From assembly GCA_003254925.1 (NCBI GenBank), contig QANZ01053547.1, positions 1,072 through 65,071 of the forward strand: 64,000 bases of DNA. The letters are read 5' to 3'. Position numbers and translations under genes: made by a program. Numbering within the stretch: position 1 is the stretch's first letter; every line of letters begins with the position of its first letter. The stretch is from Chamaecrista fasciculata (lineage: Eukaryota; Streptophyta; Magnoliopsida; Fabales; Fabaceae). The notes under the pieces were generated by a model, which was given only the letters and a program-made list of their open reading frames with translations, searched no databases and had not been told where the DNA came from. Positions 1-12,650 of this stretch are shown piece by piece.

Positions 1-30
1 TTTTTGGTCCCTCAATTGTTAATGAGTTGG
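1..30. repeat. Partial terminal inverted repeat cut by the window edge
   Basis: The first 30 bases closely match the inner part of the terminal repeat found at 840-884 and, inverted, at 1050-1094 (core GGTCCCTCAATTGTTA). The outer dozen bases of the repeat would lie before the window. It is therefore probably one end of another copy of the same foldback/MULE-like family, with its body either side of the window edge. Confidence 0.5.
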
Positions 31-839
31 ATAATTCTCCATGCTATTTGAAAACTTGAATGTTAGGGGATTTCTGATCTGGATGAATATGGTGACAAAA
101 CTGTGGCTAATGGGAATGTGGAATCCAATACATCTGAGCCGGTATATCCCATATTTGTTTTGCCAATTCTGAGACTGCAAACGGGCATTGCATGGATTGT
201 ATTCTAAATATGTTCTTTCTCTTACATCTAGCCTTTGCTGATGCAATGTCGTCTCTAGCTATCACATGGGTCGAGCCATAAAGGGTGTTCTTCTAATGAA
301 CAAAAAGGTATGTTCCTTGTTAGATTGTCATGATGGAAATACATGATCGTTTTTTATATGATAATATGCATTTTAGCAAATGTATATTAACTCCAAGGTT
401 CAGTTTTGTATCCATGAGTTCACTATTGACACGTTTTTTACCAATTAATTTCAGTTTCTTAAATTAGATGTTTTGAAGTAAATCACCCCATTGTATTTGG
501 GAGAGGTATTCCTTTAAGAACCTAATAATTAAAAAGGTAGGTTGAATGAATGATTGTATTGATGAATAATGAGTTTATATCCAGCAGAAAGGATAATTAG
601 CAGATCCTAATAACTAGCAGATCCTAAAATCATTCAAGGACTAAATTGGAATGTTTGGAAAGGTTTTGGGATACTTTACAATTTTATTTTTAGGATTTGG
701 GACTAAAATGAATGAAGAAGATGAAAAAGATGAAGAAGAGGATTAAAAATTTTTTTAGGGGATTTAGGGGTTTTGGGACCAAATTGCAAGAGAGTAATTT
801 GAATGAGGTGTCAAGTGGAAATGAGTTAGATATTAATTT
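31..839. other. Non-genic stretch with a possible exon remnant at 67-141
   Basis: Positions 67-141 (+) can be read as 25 open codons (residues begin GISDLDEYGDK) between an AG-ending acceptor-like site and a GTATAT donor-like site. A second acceptor-like site lies near 230. I do not recognise the peptide and no longer gene model follows. It could be a host gene fragment captured by the element whose terminal repeat opens the window. The remainder to 839 is AT-rich without a recognisable gene. Confidence 0.25.
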
Positions 840-1094
840 GAGCAAACCCCCTTTTTGGTCCCTCAATTGTTACTGAGTCGAGGATTTGGTCCCTCAACTA
901 AGCATTTAACGACCACCTAAGCAGATAACGGTGACACGTCATCACTTAACACCTCTATCACTAACGGACCAGACGTGAGGGACCAAAATGTAAACGGGAT
1001 TGTACAATTGAGGGACTGAGTTGTAGTTTCCCACAATTGAAGGACCGATTCCTCGACTCAGTAACAATTGAGGGACCAAAAAGGGGGTTTGCTC
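840..1094. mobile_element. Foldback-like TIR element (MULE-like MITE), 255 bp
   Basis: The outermost 45 bases at the two ends are identical when one is inverted (start GAGCAAACCCCC, then GGTCCCTCAATTG and ACTGAGTCGAGGA). Inside, diverged copies of the GGTCCCTCAA unit recur, so almost the whole element is an imperfect hairpin. It has no coding capacity. I see no clear target-site duplication at the two junctions, so the exact family is uncertain; the repeat composition resembles Mutator-like non-autonomous elements elsewhere in the window. Confidence 0.7.
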
Positions 1095-2640
1095 TAAATA
1101 AATCCAAATATATTTTACAACTTGGCCGAAAAAAAATATATATTTCACAACACGTGATATTCACATTCAATTCGTGGCTTTCTCCAAGCCGAAAAAATGC
1201 AAGGTCACATCATTAGTAATATAGTATTTTATAATTTGTTGGACACCAGAGACACTAATGACTAAACTCATGATTTTGTGCTGAAGTTTACGTATAATTA
1301 AAATATAGATACATATATATTAAAACAATATCATACTTTTCTAAGAGAATTAAACTATTAAATACTCAAAAATATCTTACATCAAGTCAAAACTTGTGGC
1401 ATGTCACACCATTAGCAGCATTGCTATTTATTTTCTAAACATTAACTTAAGTACTTAACTATTTTTATTTTCTAAACAGTAATCTTATGAAAAAGAAATC
1501 CTCATGGACTTAAAAAAATCTTTTAATCTCTCAATTTATATATCTTTTATGATTTAATTATTGAATAATAAAGATATTGGTTTTCGATAAATGTTAATAA
1601 ATTAGTTTTTAGAGAGGTTTTCTATTATTTGACTCGATAACGTGAATATTAAATATATATTTCACACCATTAAATATCATGGAACATATAAGATCTTCAC
1701 ACACACCATTAATTAACACCTATATTGTAGCATCCATTCATATTTTTATTAGTCTTCTACTCTTCTTCATTCTCTATGAGTATATTAAATATGGAATGTA
1801 AATGTGGGAAGTATAACTATATGATTGAATGAACCATAAAGATTTGTTTAATTTCAGATTTTGTTTTGAAGTTTTATCTTTTTGATGAGTATTATATATA
1901 TTTTTTATTTTAATTTAGGTACCTTGGCTACTACATACATGGACATCTAATGAAACTACCTTACCAATTAATATTCACATCGCTTAGTTAAATGATGATT
2001 AATGTTTCAAAGATTTAATAGTTAACAATGATAATTATTTAGAGATTGAGTCACGTATTTGTTTTATTCCTAGACTAAATGATTGATTTAAAAAATAATT
2101 ATGTTCTTTTCAAAACATATTAATTGATTTAATTAAATTGCTAAAGAAAACTAAAACAATGTATACTTTCTGTCGCACACGATAAATCACATTACTATTA
2201 AGTTTCCGCATCCCGTACCCCACATTAATAAAGTAATCCTTACCCAAAATAAAAAATAAAAACTAAAAACATGAAGTGAATCTTCCTTCATCGATATATG
2301 ATAATTGATACGAGCACAAGGCTTGCGATGGTGGAAACAAAGGCATCGTCTCCCTCCACTTCATTTCTACTCCGGCCACTATATATGTCTTTAACGGTCA
2401 GGCGCCTGCTCCTTTTAATTTGTTTCAATTTGAGCAATTAAACTGCCTAGCTTGCGTTTTTGGATTCTGTTTGATGCATTTATTGAACTCATCCCACTTG
2501 TCAATTCTGTTCTGCGTTTCCTTTACTTCAATTGTTTTGTATAGGTTGTTTTTATAATTTTCCTGTCTTCTAATGAATGAGCGAATTTAACAGGTTTTCT
2601 GAACGCCTTCTCTCTGGTTTTATAAACTTGAACTGTTGAA
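1095..2640. other. AT-rich upstream region of the MHX gene
   Basis: I see no coding region or recognisable repeat here. The part nearest the MHX start (about 2290-2640) probably includes its promoter and 5' untranslated leader. The Arabidopsis MHX gene has a leader intron, but I cannot place one here with confidence. Confidence 0.4.
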
Positions 2641-5600
2641 ATGCAATTGGGATTGATTGGCGTGATGTTAGCCCTTAACCAAAATGCTGAAAGAATGCTA
2701 GGACTTTCAAATATACTGGGACATGAGAAATGTGAAAGTTACTTGGTTTTTAGTGGTGAAACTGCCCTTGGGAACTCCTTTCGGACGTTTTTGTATTTCC
2801 TTGGTCTTGCTTATTGTTTCATTGGGTTATCAGCTATAACTGCCCGCTTTTTCCGCTCTATGGAAAATGTTGTTAAGCACTCAAGGGAGGTAGTGGAGAT
2901 AGATCCTGTTACTCATGCTGAAATTATTAGACACGAAAAAGTATGGAATTACACAATTGCAGATATTAGCTTACTGGCTTTTGGAACTAGCTTTCCTCAG
3001 ATATCATTAGCCACCATTGACGCTATACAAAACATAGGCAACCTGTATGCTGGAGGTTAGTGTTTCGAAATTTCCTTCCTCAGAGATAAACACTAGTACG
3101 GGATTTGACAGTTAGGCAATATGGTAACTTGAATTCTGGATCAGTAGGGGCCCTCGTCACTGTCTGTTGTGCACTTTGATATTCCTCCTAATATTGTTTT
3201 TGGATTATAAAATTGATAGGTAACATATCTAAGTACAGTTCTCTTTTCAAAGGTAGTTCCCCTCACCCAATCTTGGATAGATTTGCTGAATAAGTATAAC
3301 TTGCATACCTGCGATTGGTTTCTCACTGTTTTACATGTTCACCACTGGTTATTATGTCCTCTTAACGACTCTGACCATGCATCTGAATTTGATTACTATT
3401 TCCATCCATCCCTGTAGCTACTGAGAATATATTACTTGAATAATCACTAAACAGTCTGGAACTGTCTAAAATTACCAACCCTTGATAGCTCGACATTTGA
3501 AGAGAAAGAAAGCATGAACAAATTCATTTATGTACTATGTCAAGTGATACTTTTGCAGCTAATATTAGACAACATGGTGATGTATCAACTGAAATGAATG
3601 CTAAGTGGAACTTATTTTGAGATTGGTAGTAAGTATCTGAAACTGTGTTGATATTCAGGTCTAGGTCCTGGAACACTTGTTGGTTCTGCTGCCTTCGACC
3701 TTTTCCCCATCCATGCTGTTTGTGTAGTTGTTCCAAAAGTTGGACAGGTGAAAAAGATTGCTGATTTAGGAGTATGGCTTGTGGAGCTGTTTTGGTCCTT
3801 TTGGGCTTACATTTGGTTATATATAATTTTGGAGGTAATATTTGAACACCATACTTTTCAAATTTAGCTCTTGAAAGCAGTGATATTTTTAATGTGGATA
3901 TTCATCAATTGGCTGAACATAGGTATGGACTCCGAATGTGGTGACTTTGTGGGAGGCCTTGTTGACAGTAATGCAGTACGGATTGCTGTTGATTCATGCT
4001 TATGCTCAAGACAAACGTTGGCCCTACATTTCCTTACCTCTGTATGCACATTTTTCTTGTTTCCTTTTTACTAGAGTTCAATATACTGGTTAAGATACCA
4101 CAGTCCTTATATCTTTGATTTATTTAAATTTTGAAGTGCAACTGATGAGAGACCAGAGGATTGGGTGCCGGAAGAGACTTCCTCTTACGAACCAGAAAGC
4201 ACAGAGTATATGGAATATTCTGAGATTATTCATGATAGTGAAGAGAATGAGAGCATTGTTGATATTTATTGTGTTCATTCAAAAGATCAGAATGGTACTT
4301 TTTTTTTCTTGTTGATCAAACAGACTGTTACTTTATCTGAGATGCCCTAATTTGGTGAAGTAGTAGTTTTATTTATCAAAATATTTTGTTCTCCTACAAA
4401 TATACTTACTCAGAATTAGACAATTTTTAAAATATTGCAACCATCTTGCACTACAATTATCTGATCTGCAGATCGTATGTATCAAAGTGTGCCCCCAACA
4501 GACAATGTTATTGAAACTGTTGGTGATGCAAATAAAATGATGTCAGAAGATATTCCTTTACTTGAAGTTTGGAAACAGCAATTTGTGGATGCAGTTAGGG
4601 TATGTTAATTTATTCTGTAGAAGTCTTTGAAATTTAAATGACTGATTTCCAAGATTCAAAAAGCATTATTAATTATACTGTCTTTAATTCAAAGAAGATG
4701 TTACATAACCATGAAGATATTAGAACAAGGTTCAAATGATAGTGCATTTTGATGTAGTTATTATGGGAGTACCAACTTATTCCCCTAGTTTATGTTGACC
4801 ATTCTAATTCTTTCCACAGTTGGAGAGTAAAGAATCAAGAAAACTTGGACATATCTATCTCCGAGCAGCTAGGATTTTCTGGCAGCTATTGCTTTCACCA
4901 TGGAGACTTCTGTTTGCTTTTATTCCTCCGTGTCATATTGCTCATGGTTGGATTTCTTTCATTTGCTCCCTAACTTTCATCAGCGGGATATCTTACGTGG
5001 TGACTAAGCTCACAGATCTTATAAGTTGTGTCACAGGTTTTTTTCTTACTCATCATTATACTCCATTACTGCTAATCTCAAATTAAAAGTTGTGTATCAT
5101 ATGGCAAAGTTCTCATTTTCTATTTTATCGTTTCCCTCTCTTTATTTTCCCATGTTTCAGGAATAAATCCTTATGTCATAGCATTCACTGCACTAGCCAG
5201 TGGAACCTCATGGCCCGATTTAGTGGCAAGTAAGATTGCTGCTGAACGTCAACTAACTGCAGACTCCGCCATTGCAAACATCACCTGCAGGTCTTCCTTT
5301 CAACATGCATATCATTTTAAGACATGTTCACATTTTGTCACTGCATCATTTTGTAGGGGAAATCTTAGTCATAATCCTGTGATGCACATATTATTTTTGG
5401 TACTTAAGCAGTTTAACCCTTTACCAATATGTAAGTCTCCACTGACCCACCAATATTATTTTTGGGAGTACCAGTATTCATGTCAGGATTCAAACCCCTG
5501 GGGTAGTGTACTGGTTTCCTAATTTAATCATCGCTGTTGTTATGAAGAAGCTTTATACAAATTTGTCACAACTCAACTGATTTTATGTTGTATTTTTTTG

Positions 5601-5906
5601 CTGAGCAGTAATTCAGTGAATATATACGTCGGCATTGGGGTTCCATGGCTGATAGACACTGCATATAACTTTATAGCATATAGACAACCTCTGCGGATCC
5701 AGAATGCTGCAGGCCTAAGCTTTTCTCTGCTTGTGTTCTTCGCTACTTCTGTCGGGTGTATCACGGTTTTGGTTCTTAGGCGTCTTTTTTTTGGTGGAGA
5801 GCTAGGAGGGCCTAGGCTCTGGGCATGGATTACTTCTGTGTACTTCATGTTGTTGTGGATTATTTTTGTTGTGCTATCTTCACTCAGGGTTTCTGGAGTC
5901 ATTTAG
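2641..5906 (+). CDS. MHX: MHX-type vacuolar H+/Mg2+ (Zn2+) exchanger
   Basis: Coding exons are 2641-3055, 3659-3834, 3923-4041, 4137-4294, 4472-4599, 4820-5036, 5161-5290 and 5609-5906, giving 546 residues (Arabidopsis MHX is about 540). MHX belongs to the CaCA (Na+/Ca2+ exchanger) superfamily and sits in the vacuolar membrane, exchanging protons for Mg2+ or Zn2+. The first alpha repeat is visible in exon 1 ([17 protein letters not shown]) and the second in exon 7 ([17 protein letters not shown]), separated by the long acidic cytosolic loop in exons 4-5. Hydrophobic segments surround both repeats. The start is the first ATG after an in-frame TGA at 2629; a second ATG lies eight codons later. 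The gene converges with PHR2, their stops 674 bp apart. Function is inferred from family identity, which is strong. Confidence 0.95.
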
Positions 5907-6580
5907 AATTGAACAACTTCCGGAAACTTATTCCTCCCATTTTTTAAAAATACACCCTTCAGAAAATAGGACAGGTGCATGATGTATCCCATGTCAACTC
6001 ATCCTCTATCCTCTCCCCACTTTTTATACCGGCCTTCTCATTCATGTTCCCAACTTCGTCTTCATTTATTATATATATCATAATCTCATGGTTCAGAATG
6101 AAAAATGAACTACAATGTATAATTTACAGTTCATAGTGTACTATTTGCAGAATTTGTTTAGAAAGCCAATCGATCTTATTGTAAAGTCTATTTTCTGTTG
6201 TCTCCTTCCTATCGGCAGAAATATAGTAGTGAATGGGGGATGAACTGACATGCTCATAAGGGGCCAATGCTCGGGTATAATTGTTGTAAATATTTTCGTT
6301 CAACTATTGGCACGAACCATTAAATCCCACGTTTTGAATGCTCCGTTTTACGTTGGAATGCATTTCAAATTACACCAAAGAAAATCTCTCGATAAAATAT
6401 TATTTAAGGAAGAAGGTGAAAATTGGACTTAAGACCTACTATGAACAGATACATAATATAATACGCAGCTTGGATCATTTATTTGCCAACGATACGATTA
6501 AAACAAAGTTCGGAAGCCGAAGCAAATGTTTGTCATAGAATCCCACTGACTGCTACTTCAACGCAAAGAGATCCCACAAC
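5907..6580. other. Convergent 3' regions of MHX (+) and PHR2 (-)
   Basis: The space between the two stop codons has no further gene. It should hold the 3' untranslated regions of both convergent genes; AATAAA-like signals are too common in this AT-rich DNA to assign ends. Confidence 0.5.
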
Positions 6581-9249
6581 TCAAGCAAGTGCACCCGTAC
6601 AAGCAGTGGCAGGGGCTGCTTCAAGCTGCTTCTTTGCTGAACTGTATTTCTTGGTAATAAACCTGCAAACATCACCCACAATGCTAATTCTCAGACAGAG
6701 TTTCAATAATCAATTATAGAACTATTGAAAAATAGGTTTAGGACAATATTTTTGTTTTCTTTAAACTGAACTGTCAGGAAGATAACAGAAACCAATGAGA
6801 AAATTACAATACTATGCCTGCGATATCAAGAATGCTAGTTAGCAGTGAACCATAATTGAAGTAAAATGATGCTATCATCAGAACTACTTAATGAATTTCA
6901 TTGTCATGTTTTTTAGAGCATGGAAGCAAAAGATATCTTTAGGGCAAGAACCACAAGGCCCCTACATTTATAGAAAAAGAGAGGCGCAACGTTTTAAACA
7001 AAAAGCAACAAAAAATTCCAAGTTCAAAAGAAAAGAGCTGAAACAATTCAACTTACCTAAAGAAGTCCCTCCATAACAGTTCAAACATCAACCAATTTGT
7101 CCCATTACCAGATACAGCACTGCCACCGTCATTTCGGCTCGACGAAGCAGAGATTGCTCTATTAGTCAGGTAAATTATTGGTGAGCATAGTAGTATATAA
7201 CCCATTCATTAAAAAAAAAGAAGTGATGATATGAATGCCATTAGAAAGGAATATCAACTGAGGTCATACCTGCTGGCAGTCTTCTTTAGCTCATCAAACA
7301 TTGTGCGAGGGGAGAGGCATCCCATTGCCAACCATGGAGAAATTTTGCATGAGAAGTTGGCACCATATATGCTATCTTGTTTTCCATCCTTAAAACCCTT
7401 GTGTGGTTGGGCTTCAATCTCAGCAGCAAATTTTCGCAGCCTCTGTAGTGCTTCAGTCTCCCCTCCTACCATGGAAGAATTAGCAGCTGACCTCCCATCC
7501 TAAATAAAGAAGATAACAATGAAGTTATTGAAACTCATGCATTAAGTTTCTTTTATAGACTAAACGAGATATCTGAATGATTCTGCTCATATACTAAGGG
7601 AGGAAGCTAACTTGAGACCAACTTGGAGAGCCCAAATTTCAGCAAGGGTGATGCTGCTAGAATCAAGGAAACAAGAGAAACCTGCTATTCAGTTACAAAT
7701 GTGCTGTCTGATGACCTTAGAAAAAATTAAGACATAGGATGATAAAGACTAGTTACACCAACCATGATTGCTTCTGCTGTGCCATATGACATGCTATATG
7801 AGTTCTAGGTTAGAAAGAAGTTTTAAGCTATACCCGACACTTAGACTAAAGGAGTTGAATATGATTAAACTTTTACCATTCTTCTTCTGCGAAAAGATGA
7901 CCCCTTCTCTCATAAACTAAGCAACTTATCAGTACAGTGAAGACTACTCCATTAATCACATTTACAGAGAATCAAATTCTGGAGCACATATTCTTCCACC
8001 TAAAGATAAAGTAGAGAATACTAGCCTAAACTCGTTCCTGAGACAATACATCCTGTTAACTGGAAGACAACCATGAAGACCTTAAACTGACAGTCAAACT
8101 AACTTTCTACATTTGTCCAGAAGTATCATAGTATTGCGCATATCAATCTAATAGCAAGATAAGCATTTTAATTTCTAGGCTCTAGAGCAAGACAAAACAA
8201 CAAAGAGAAAATTCATAAGAGCATTACTACTACCGCAACTGTTAATAACTAATCGATGGTATATAACAGAACAAAACCTGTGCCATTGTCGCTGATGGAT
8301 TTAGGCCAAGGTCCATTAAAGAGGGAATATCACCAGGTTCCACGTCTCCTCGAGATGGCATTCCCTTCAGCTGATCCAACGCCTCAATTGTCTTCCTTAT
8401 CTCCATTTTCTGTACTTTCTCCCTAAAACCTCCATAATTGGTTGGCATATCCTCCAATTTAAAAGGCAAATCATCAACATGATACAGAGTACTACCCCAA
8501 AAGTATTTCAACTCCACATTTTCTTCCTTCATTGCCGCCTCAATCCTCTCCTCTGCTTTAACCTCATCGTGGGAAACCTCTTTGTGGGCGTAAACAGCAT
8601 CAGCCCCAATCGCCTTCGCTAACTCAACCAACACAGTCTCGGGTTTCCCAATTCTGACCACAAGATCAGACCCTCTTTCCTGAAGGTTCTTGCGGAGGTT
8701 CGAGACCGATTCGATTAAGAATGTGGCACGGTATGGCCCAGTCTTATCGAATCCGGAAGAGGATTTCCCATAATCTCTGGGATCGAAACAATAAACCGGC
8801 AAGACAGAGACGGATTCATTGTTGGCGGAGTTGAGGCATTCGTTATCGTGGGTACGTAAATCATTGCGGAACCATACAATGGAAGCTCGACGAATTGCGG
8901 CACCGTTGGAAGGGTCTAAGGGACGATGAGGACCCAAAGAAAGAGGGTTATGAAGAGGATTAGCAGAAATGGTAGATTTGAATGAGATTTTAGAAGGAGG
9001 AGGAGGAGATGATGTAGTAGTGGAGAGAGAAAGGTGTGTGAGTGAAGAGGCCTGTGTAGGAATCTTGACCTTTGTCGAGGGGAATAAATTGGAAATTTTG
9101 GGTTGAACAAAAAAGTGAGACGGAAGAATGGTAGAGAGAGAAAGGGAAAGTGAGGCAGTAGCAAATGGAGGAGGCGCGTTGGTTTCTATGGCAAGTGGGT
9201 TTTGCTCTTCTTCGTTCTCCGCCGTCTGCGTTTGGTGAGTGGAATCCAT
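6581..9249 (-). CDS. PHR2: Photolyase/blue-light receptor PHR2
   Basis: Exons in transcript order are 9249-8278, 7499-7270, 7158-7057 and 6662-6581, giving 461 residues; the Arabidopsis protein is about 450. The N-terminal photolyase alpha/beta domain begins near residue 120 (ASIVWFRNDLRTHDNECLN), followed by the family stretch VLPVYCFDPRDYGKSS. Later exons carry GANFSCKISPWLAMG and, near the end, NWLMFELLWRDFF. As in other PHR2 proteins, the sequence stops soon after this point, so most of the FAD-binding C-terminal domain of true photolyases and cryptochromes is absent. The Ser/Thr-rich N terminus may be a plastid transit peptide (inference). The 5' leader near 9300-9320 has a CT repeat. 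DNA-repair activity should not be assumed. Confidence 0.95.
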
Positions 9250-9299
9250 TGTTGGAGGATGAAGATGGCGTTGGAGATAAGCTTAGAGGTCGCTCTTTC

Positions 9300-9321
9300 T
9301 CTCTCTCTCTCTCTTTCTCAA
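9300..9321. repeat. CT microsatellite in the PHR2 leader
   Basis: A run of CT dinucleotides lies about 50-70 bp upstream of the PHR2 start codon (GA repeat on the transcribed strand). Pyrimidine- or GA-rich tracts are common in plant 5' leaders. Confidence 0.8.
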
Positions 9322-9963
9322 TTTGTTGTCTTTTTGCAATTTCTGAGGTTTTAAAGAGTGAGGCTGACTCTGTATCTGTTGATGTCGCTTCCTTCACCAA
9401 ACGCTCACTCACACCTACCCTCGTAATTTATCTATCTACTAACTTACCTTCTCAACATATACAGTGTTTGGTCTACCACTATCCAATAATTCATATCCTG
9501 ACGGCCAGAAAAAAAAAAAAAAAACTCCAATGTAGGCAAATTTGGTCACGTATTCCATTCTATAAAGTCTCACTTAATGGCTTGTTCTTCATCTGACTAG
9601 CTGGAATTTGGATTTGGTTTAATTTTGTTGTTGGGGCTAATACTCTTAGGTCTTAACCCATTTTGTGGTTAACGATTTCAGAATGCAATGTGGTGTGGAC
9701 TGTGGACTGTGGCAGATTGTATTTGTATGGTATCTATTTAGGCTCTTTAAAAGGACACCAAGTCAGCAACTATGCTATGTTGCTACTTGCTAAATGCTAA
9801 CGCTATACATTTATCAAATAAATATTTTTTTTTGATAAAATTTATCAAATAAAGGTTTGTTTGGATTATGCAACAAATTTATATATTTATATTATTCATT
9901 TTATTTATTTAAGCAGGGAACATTCCTCATAAACTTTTCATTATTTGAATTTTGTAGAAAAAT

Positions 9964-10358
9964 GGCCAAAGTGCACTTTTAGTCCCATAACTTTGGCTAA
10001 GATCTCAATTTGGTCCCATAACTTTTTTTTGTTACACTTTTAGTCTATATCTTTTGCTCAAGTTACAGATTTGGTTTTATGTTACATTTTTCGTCTCATA
10101 TCTTTGGTTCATGTTACAAAATTGATCCTATATTTTTTAGTCAAGTTGCAGAATTGGTCTCATATATTTGGGTTAAGTGTAAAATTGGTCTCATATATTT
10201 GGATCAAGTGGGACTTGCAGTGAAACTTTTGTAAAGATATGAGACCAATTTTGCAACCTGACCAAAAGTGATACGAGACTAAATCTGTAACTTTTTGCAA
10301 AGATATGTAACCAAAAGTGCAACAAAAAAAATTATGAGACCAAAAGTTCAGTTTAACC
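9964..10358. mobile_element. TIR element (MULE-like), about 395 bp
   Basis: The left end (GGCCAAAGTGCACTTTTAG) is mirrored by an inverted, diverged right end ending near 10358. Both arms contain iterated blocks of the type TTTGGTCCCATAACTTT / TTGGTCTCATA. There is no coding capacity. The flanking bases (TAGAAAAAT on the left, ATAAAAAAT on the right) are only partly alike, so no target duplication is claimed. It lies between the divergently transcribed PHR2 and methyltransferase genes and may contribute to their shared upstream region. Confidence 0.55.
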
Positions 10359-10539
10359 ATAAAAAATAGAAAAAAGAAAATTTTCGCCTTAAAAGAAAGG
10401 CAAAATACCTTGATTAGTTATCTGAAGGTGGGAGAGATAGATAGTGCTGCTGTCTGTGTCTGGTAGACTCGAACGGCAACACTTTTATTTATGGAGAAAT
10501 CACATAAAAGATTTAATTCAAAGCCGTGAACTGTGAAAG

Positions 10540-12650
10540 ATGAAACTTGCGCAGTTGGAATGCTTAATGGGTTTTGCAAAAGCCCCAACTGTTGGTTATT
10601 TCCGCCCCCCATTTACATACTCGTTTACCAGAAAATTCAGTGTCTCTGCACTGAAACTCAACGATGACAATGATTCATTACTCCTTGCCGCCGCCACTTC
10701 TGCTTCTCTTCGTTTCCAGGAAACGCTTCGACCAGGCAAATCCATCTCTTTCTCTCACCCTTTGTGATTTATTCACCTAACTCCAGAACAGACATTTTAT
10801 CAAACATTTTAAGGACGGTATTGAATATGTATAGTTGACTTTCCTTGCTTAAGTTGTCTGATTGATGTTACAGATTACATATTAGTTGACTTCATCTGAA
10901 AGGGTTTTTGCTAATTTGATGAAAAAAAATGACTAGATTGTTAATCGAAGTTAATTATATTTTTTCATTCTGCATTCTCTTATGTCATGTAGTGGATAAG
11001 AGGAACACTCATATAGTGTTACTTCTTTGCAAGTACAGAGCCTTTGTTCGTCGACCCATATGCTGGTTGTCTTGTTCCTCCTGATACTTCGAAGGATACG
11101 GAGCCAGATTTGCATCCCTATTGTCTTGCAACTAAGTACATCGATGATAAGCTGCTTCAAATAGTGAGCCAAGTTGATGGACTTAAGCAGGTAGTTATGA
11201 GAGAATTTTCATGTGTTAACCTTCGTTGTAAAATTTGACAGGGTTCGTCCTCTAATTGCAGGTGGTTTTGTTGACTGATGGTATGGATACACGGCCATAC
11301 AGATTGAGTTGGCCATCTTCAACAATGATATTCGACGTATCCCCAGAAAGGGTATTCAAGACAGCAGCTAAAAAACTTGAAGGTGACAATAATCTGACAA
11401 AATTAAACTAACTGTGGTCTCTAAAGCATATACTAATGTCAAAACTAGATATGCCTTTGGGCAATATTTATCATGGGGACAATGGTGAGAGTTAAGAAGG
11501 GGTGTTTTCAGGCACGCACATTAGATGTGCCAATTCTTTATTTTGCTGCTATATGATTGTCAAATGGCTTGTTCAAAAAAGAAAATTATTAATGGCTGGT
11601 TGTCATCGAATCAGCATCTCAATATGTTTTATATTATTATGAGGTTTTTCAATCATCTTTGCAACTGTCACAATATGCTTGCTTGTTTTTTTCGTAATAA
11701 GGCTTGTAACATGTTTCAAAGGCAGTTCATCTCTCTCATTCTTTTCATGAATTCTTTTGGGGGACTCCCGGGGGTAGTTTGTTAGATGAAGTGGTCTAAC
11801 TGCATATTTTTCTTGAAAGCTTTCAGGTGTTGGTGCTAAGATTCCCAAAAGTTGCTTATTCTTCCATATACCCTTGGAATCAACAGATTTAAAGCAAAGT
11901 TTGCTTTCTAAGGGCTTTAATGGAAGCAGGCCAAGCGTATGGATCATGCAGGTGATCAAGTCTATCCTTGTTTCTAAACTCTTGGATCGGAATTACTTGT
12001 GACAGGTAAAAATGTGAATATGAAGGGAAGAAGGAAGTAATGTGGGTTTCCTCTTCCTGCAGGGGTTTCCTGTAATGACACTGGAAAATTTTGAAGACAT
12101 TTTGTTGATGATGAGCAGTTTGATCATGAAGGGATGCTTTTTTGCAGGAGAGTTGCCTGGCTGGTTAGTTGAGTCAGGAAGAGGAACTAAGGTAAGTTTC
12201 CAATCAATGATTAACAAGTGTAACCAAGTTTAATTCTAAATACTTCCATTGAGAAAATAGAAATGGGAAAAACAAAAATGTATGGCCCTTTGCACAGTCC
12301 GAGATATGGCATTGGATGGATAAATTATTCATGAGCAATGGCTTTCGGGTGGAATTGATCAGTTATGAAGGAGTTGAAGCAGGACATTATGATAACATGC
12401 TTTTTGTAGCAGAACAGCTGCGGTATTCTGACGATCAGGTTAGACATTTGCGTATTTAGTGACATTGATAGTGCAGCTCAATATAGCCTATAATATATTG
12501 TTGAATAAAATGTTATTTGATCTCATGATACTTGCCTTACTGCCCGTTTGAGTGATTCAAAGTATTACTTGCTGGCAGATGGAAACATGGAGGAGAGAAT
12601 TCCAAAGGGTAGAAGATGAAGGGGATGAGGAAGGATTTGAAGAGTTATAG
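10540..12650 (+). CDS. LCMT-family S-adenosylmethionine-dependent methyltransferase
   Basis: Exons 10540-10735, 11039-11190, 11262-11382, 11827-11951, 12063-12191, 12298-12438 and 12579-12650 join to 311 residues. The SAM-binding motif of the leucine carboxyl methyltransferase/Tcmp-type family is clear in exon 3 (LLTDGMDTRPYRLSWP), preceded by the family signature VDPYAGCLVP in exon 2. The last exon is acidic (EDEGDEEGFEEL). The first intron appears to begin with GC rather than GT (CCAG followed by GCAAAT); only this junction joins exon 1 to exon 2 in frame to give RPEPLFVDPY. The basic, Ser/Ala-rich N terminus may be an organellar targeting peptide. The substrate is unknown: plant relatives are annotated only as putative SAM-dependent methyltransferases. 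Confidence 0.9.

Noticed and set aside
840-1094. Classification as a confirmed MULE insertion
   Set aside because: The terminal repeats are perfect, but the flanking 9 bases (TATTAATTT and TAAATAAAT) do not match, so the superfamily is left open.
7231-7503. 90-codon plus-strand open frame
   Set aside because: It is the antisense shadow of PHR2 exon 2 and its flanking introns.
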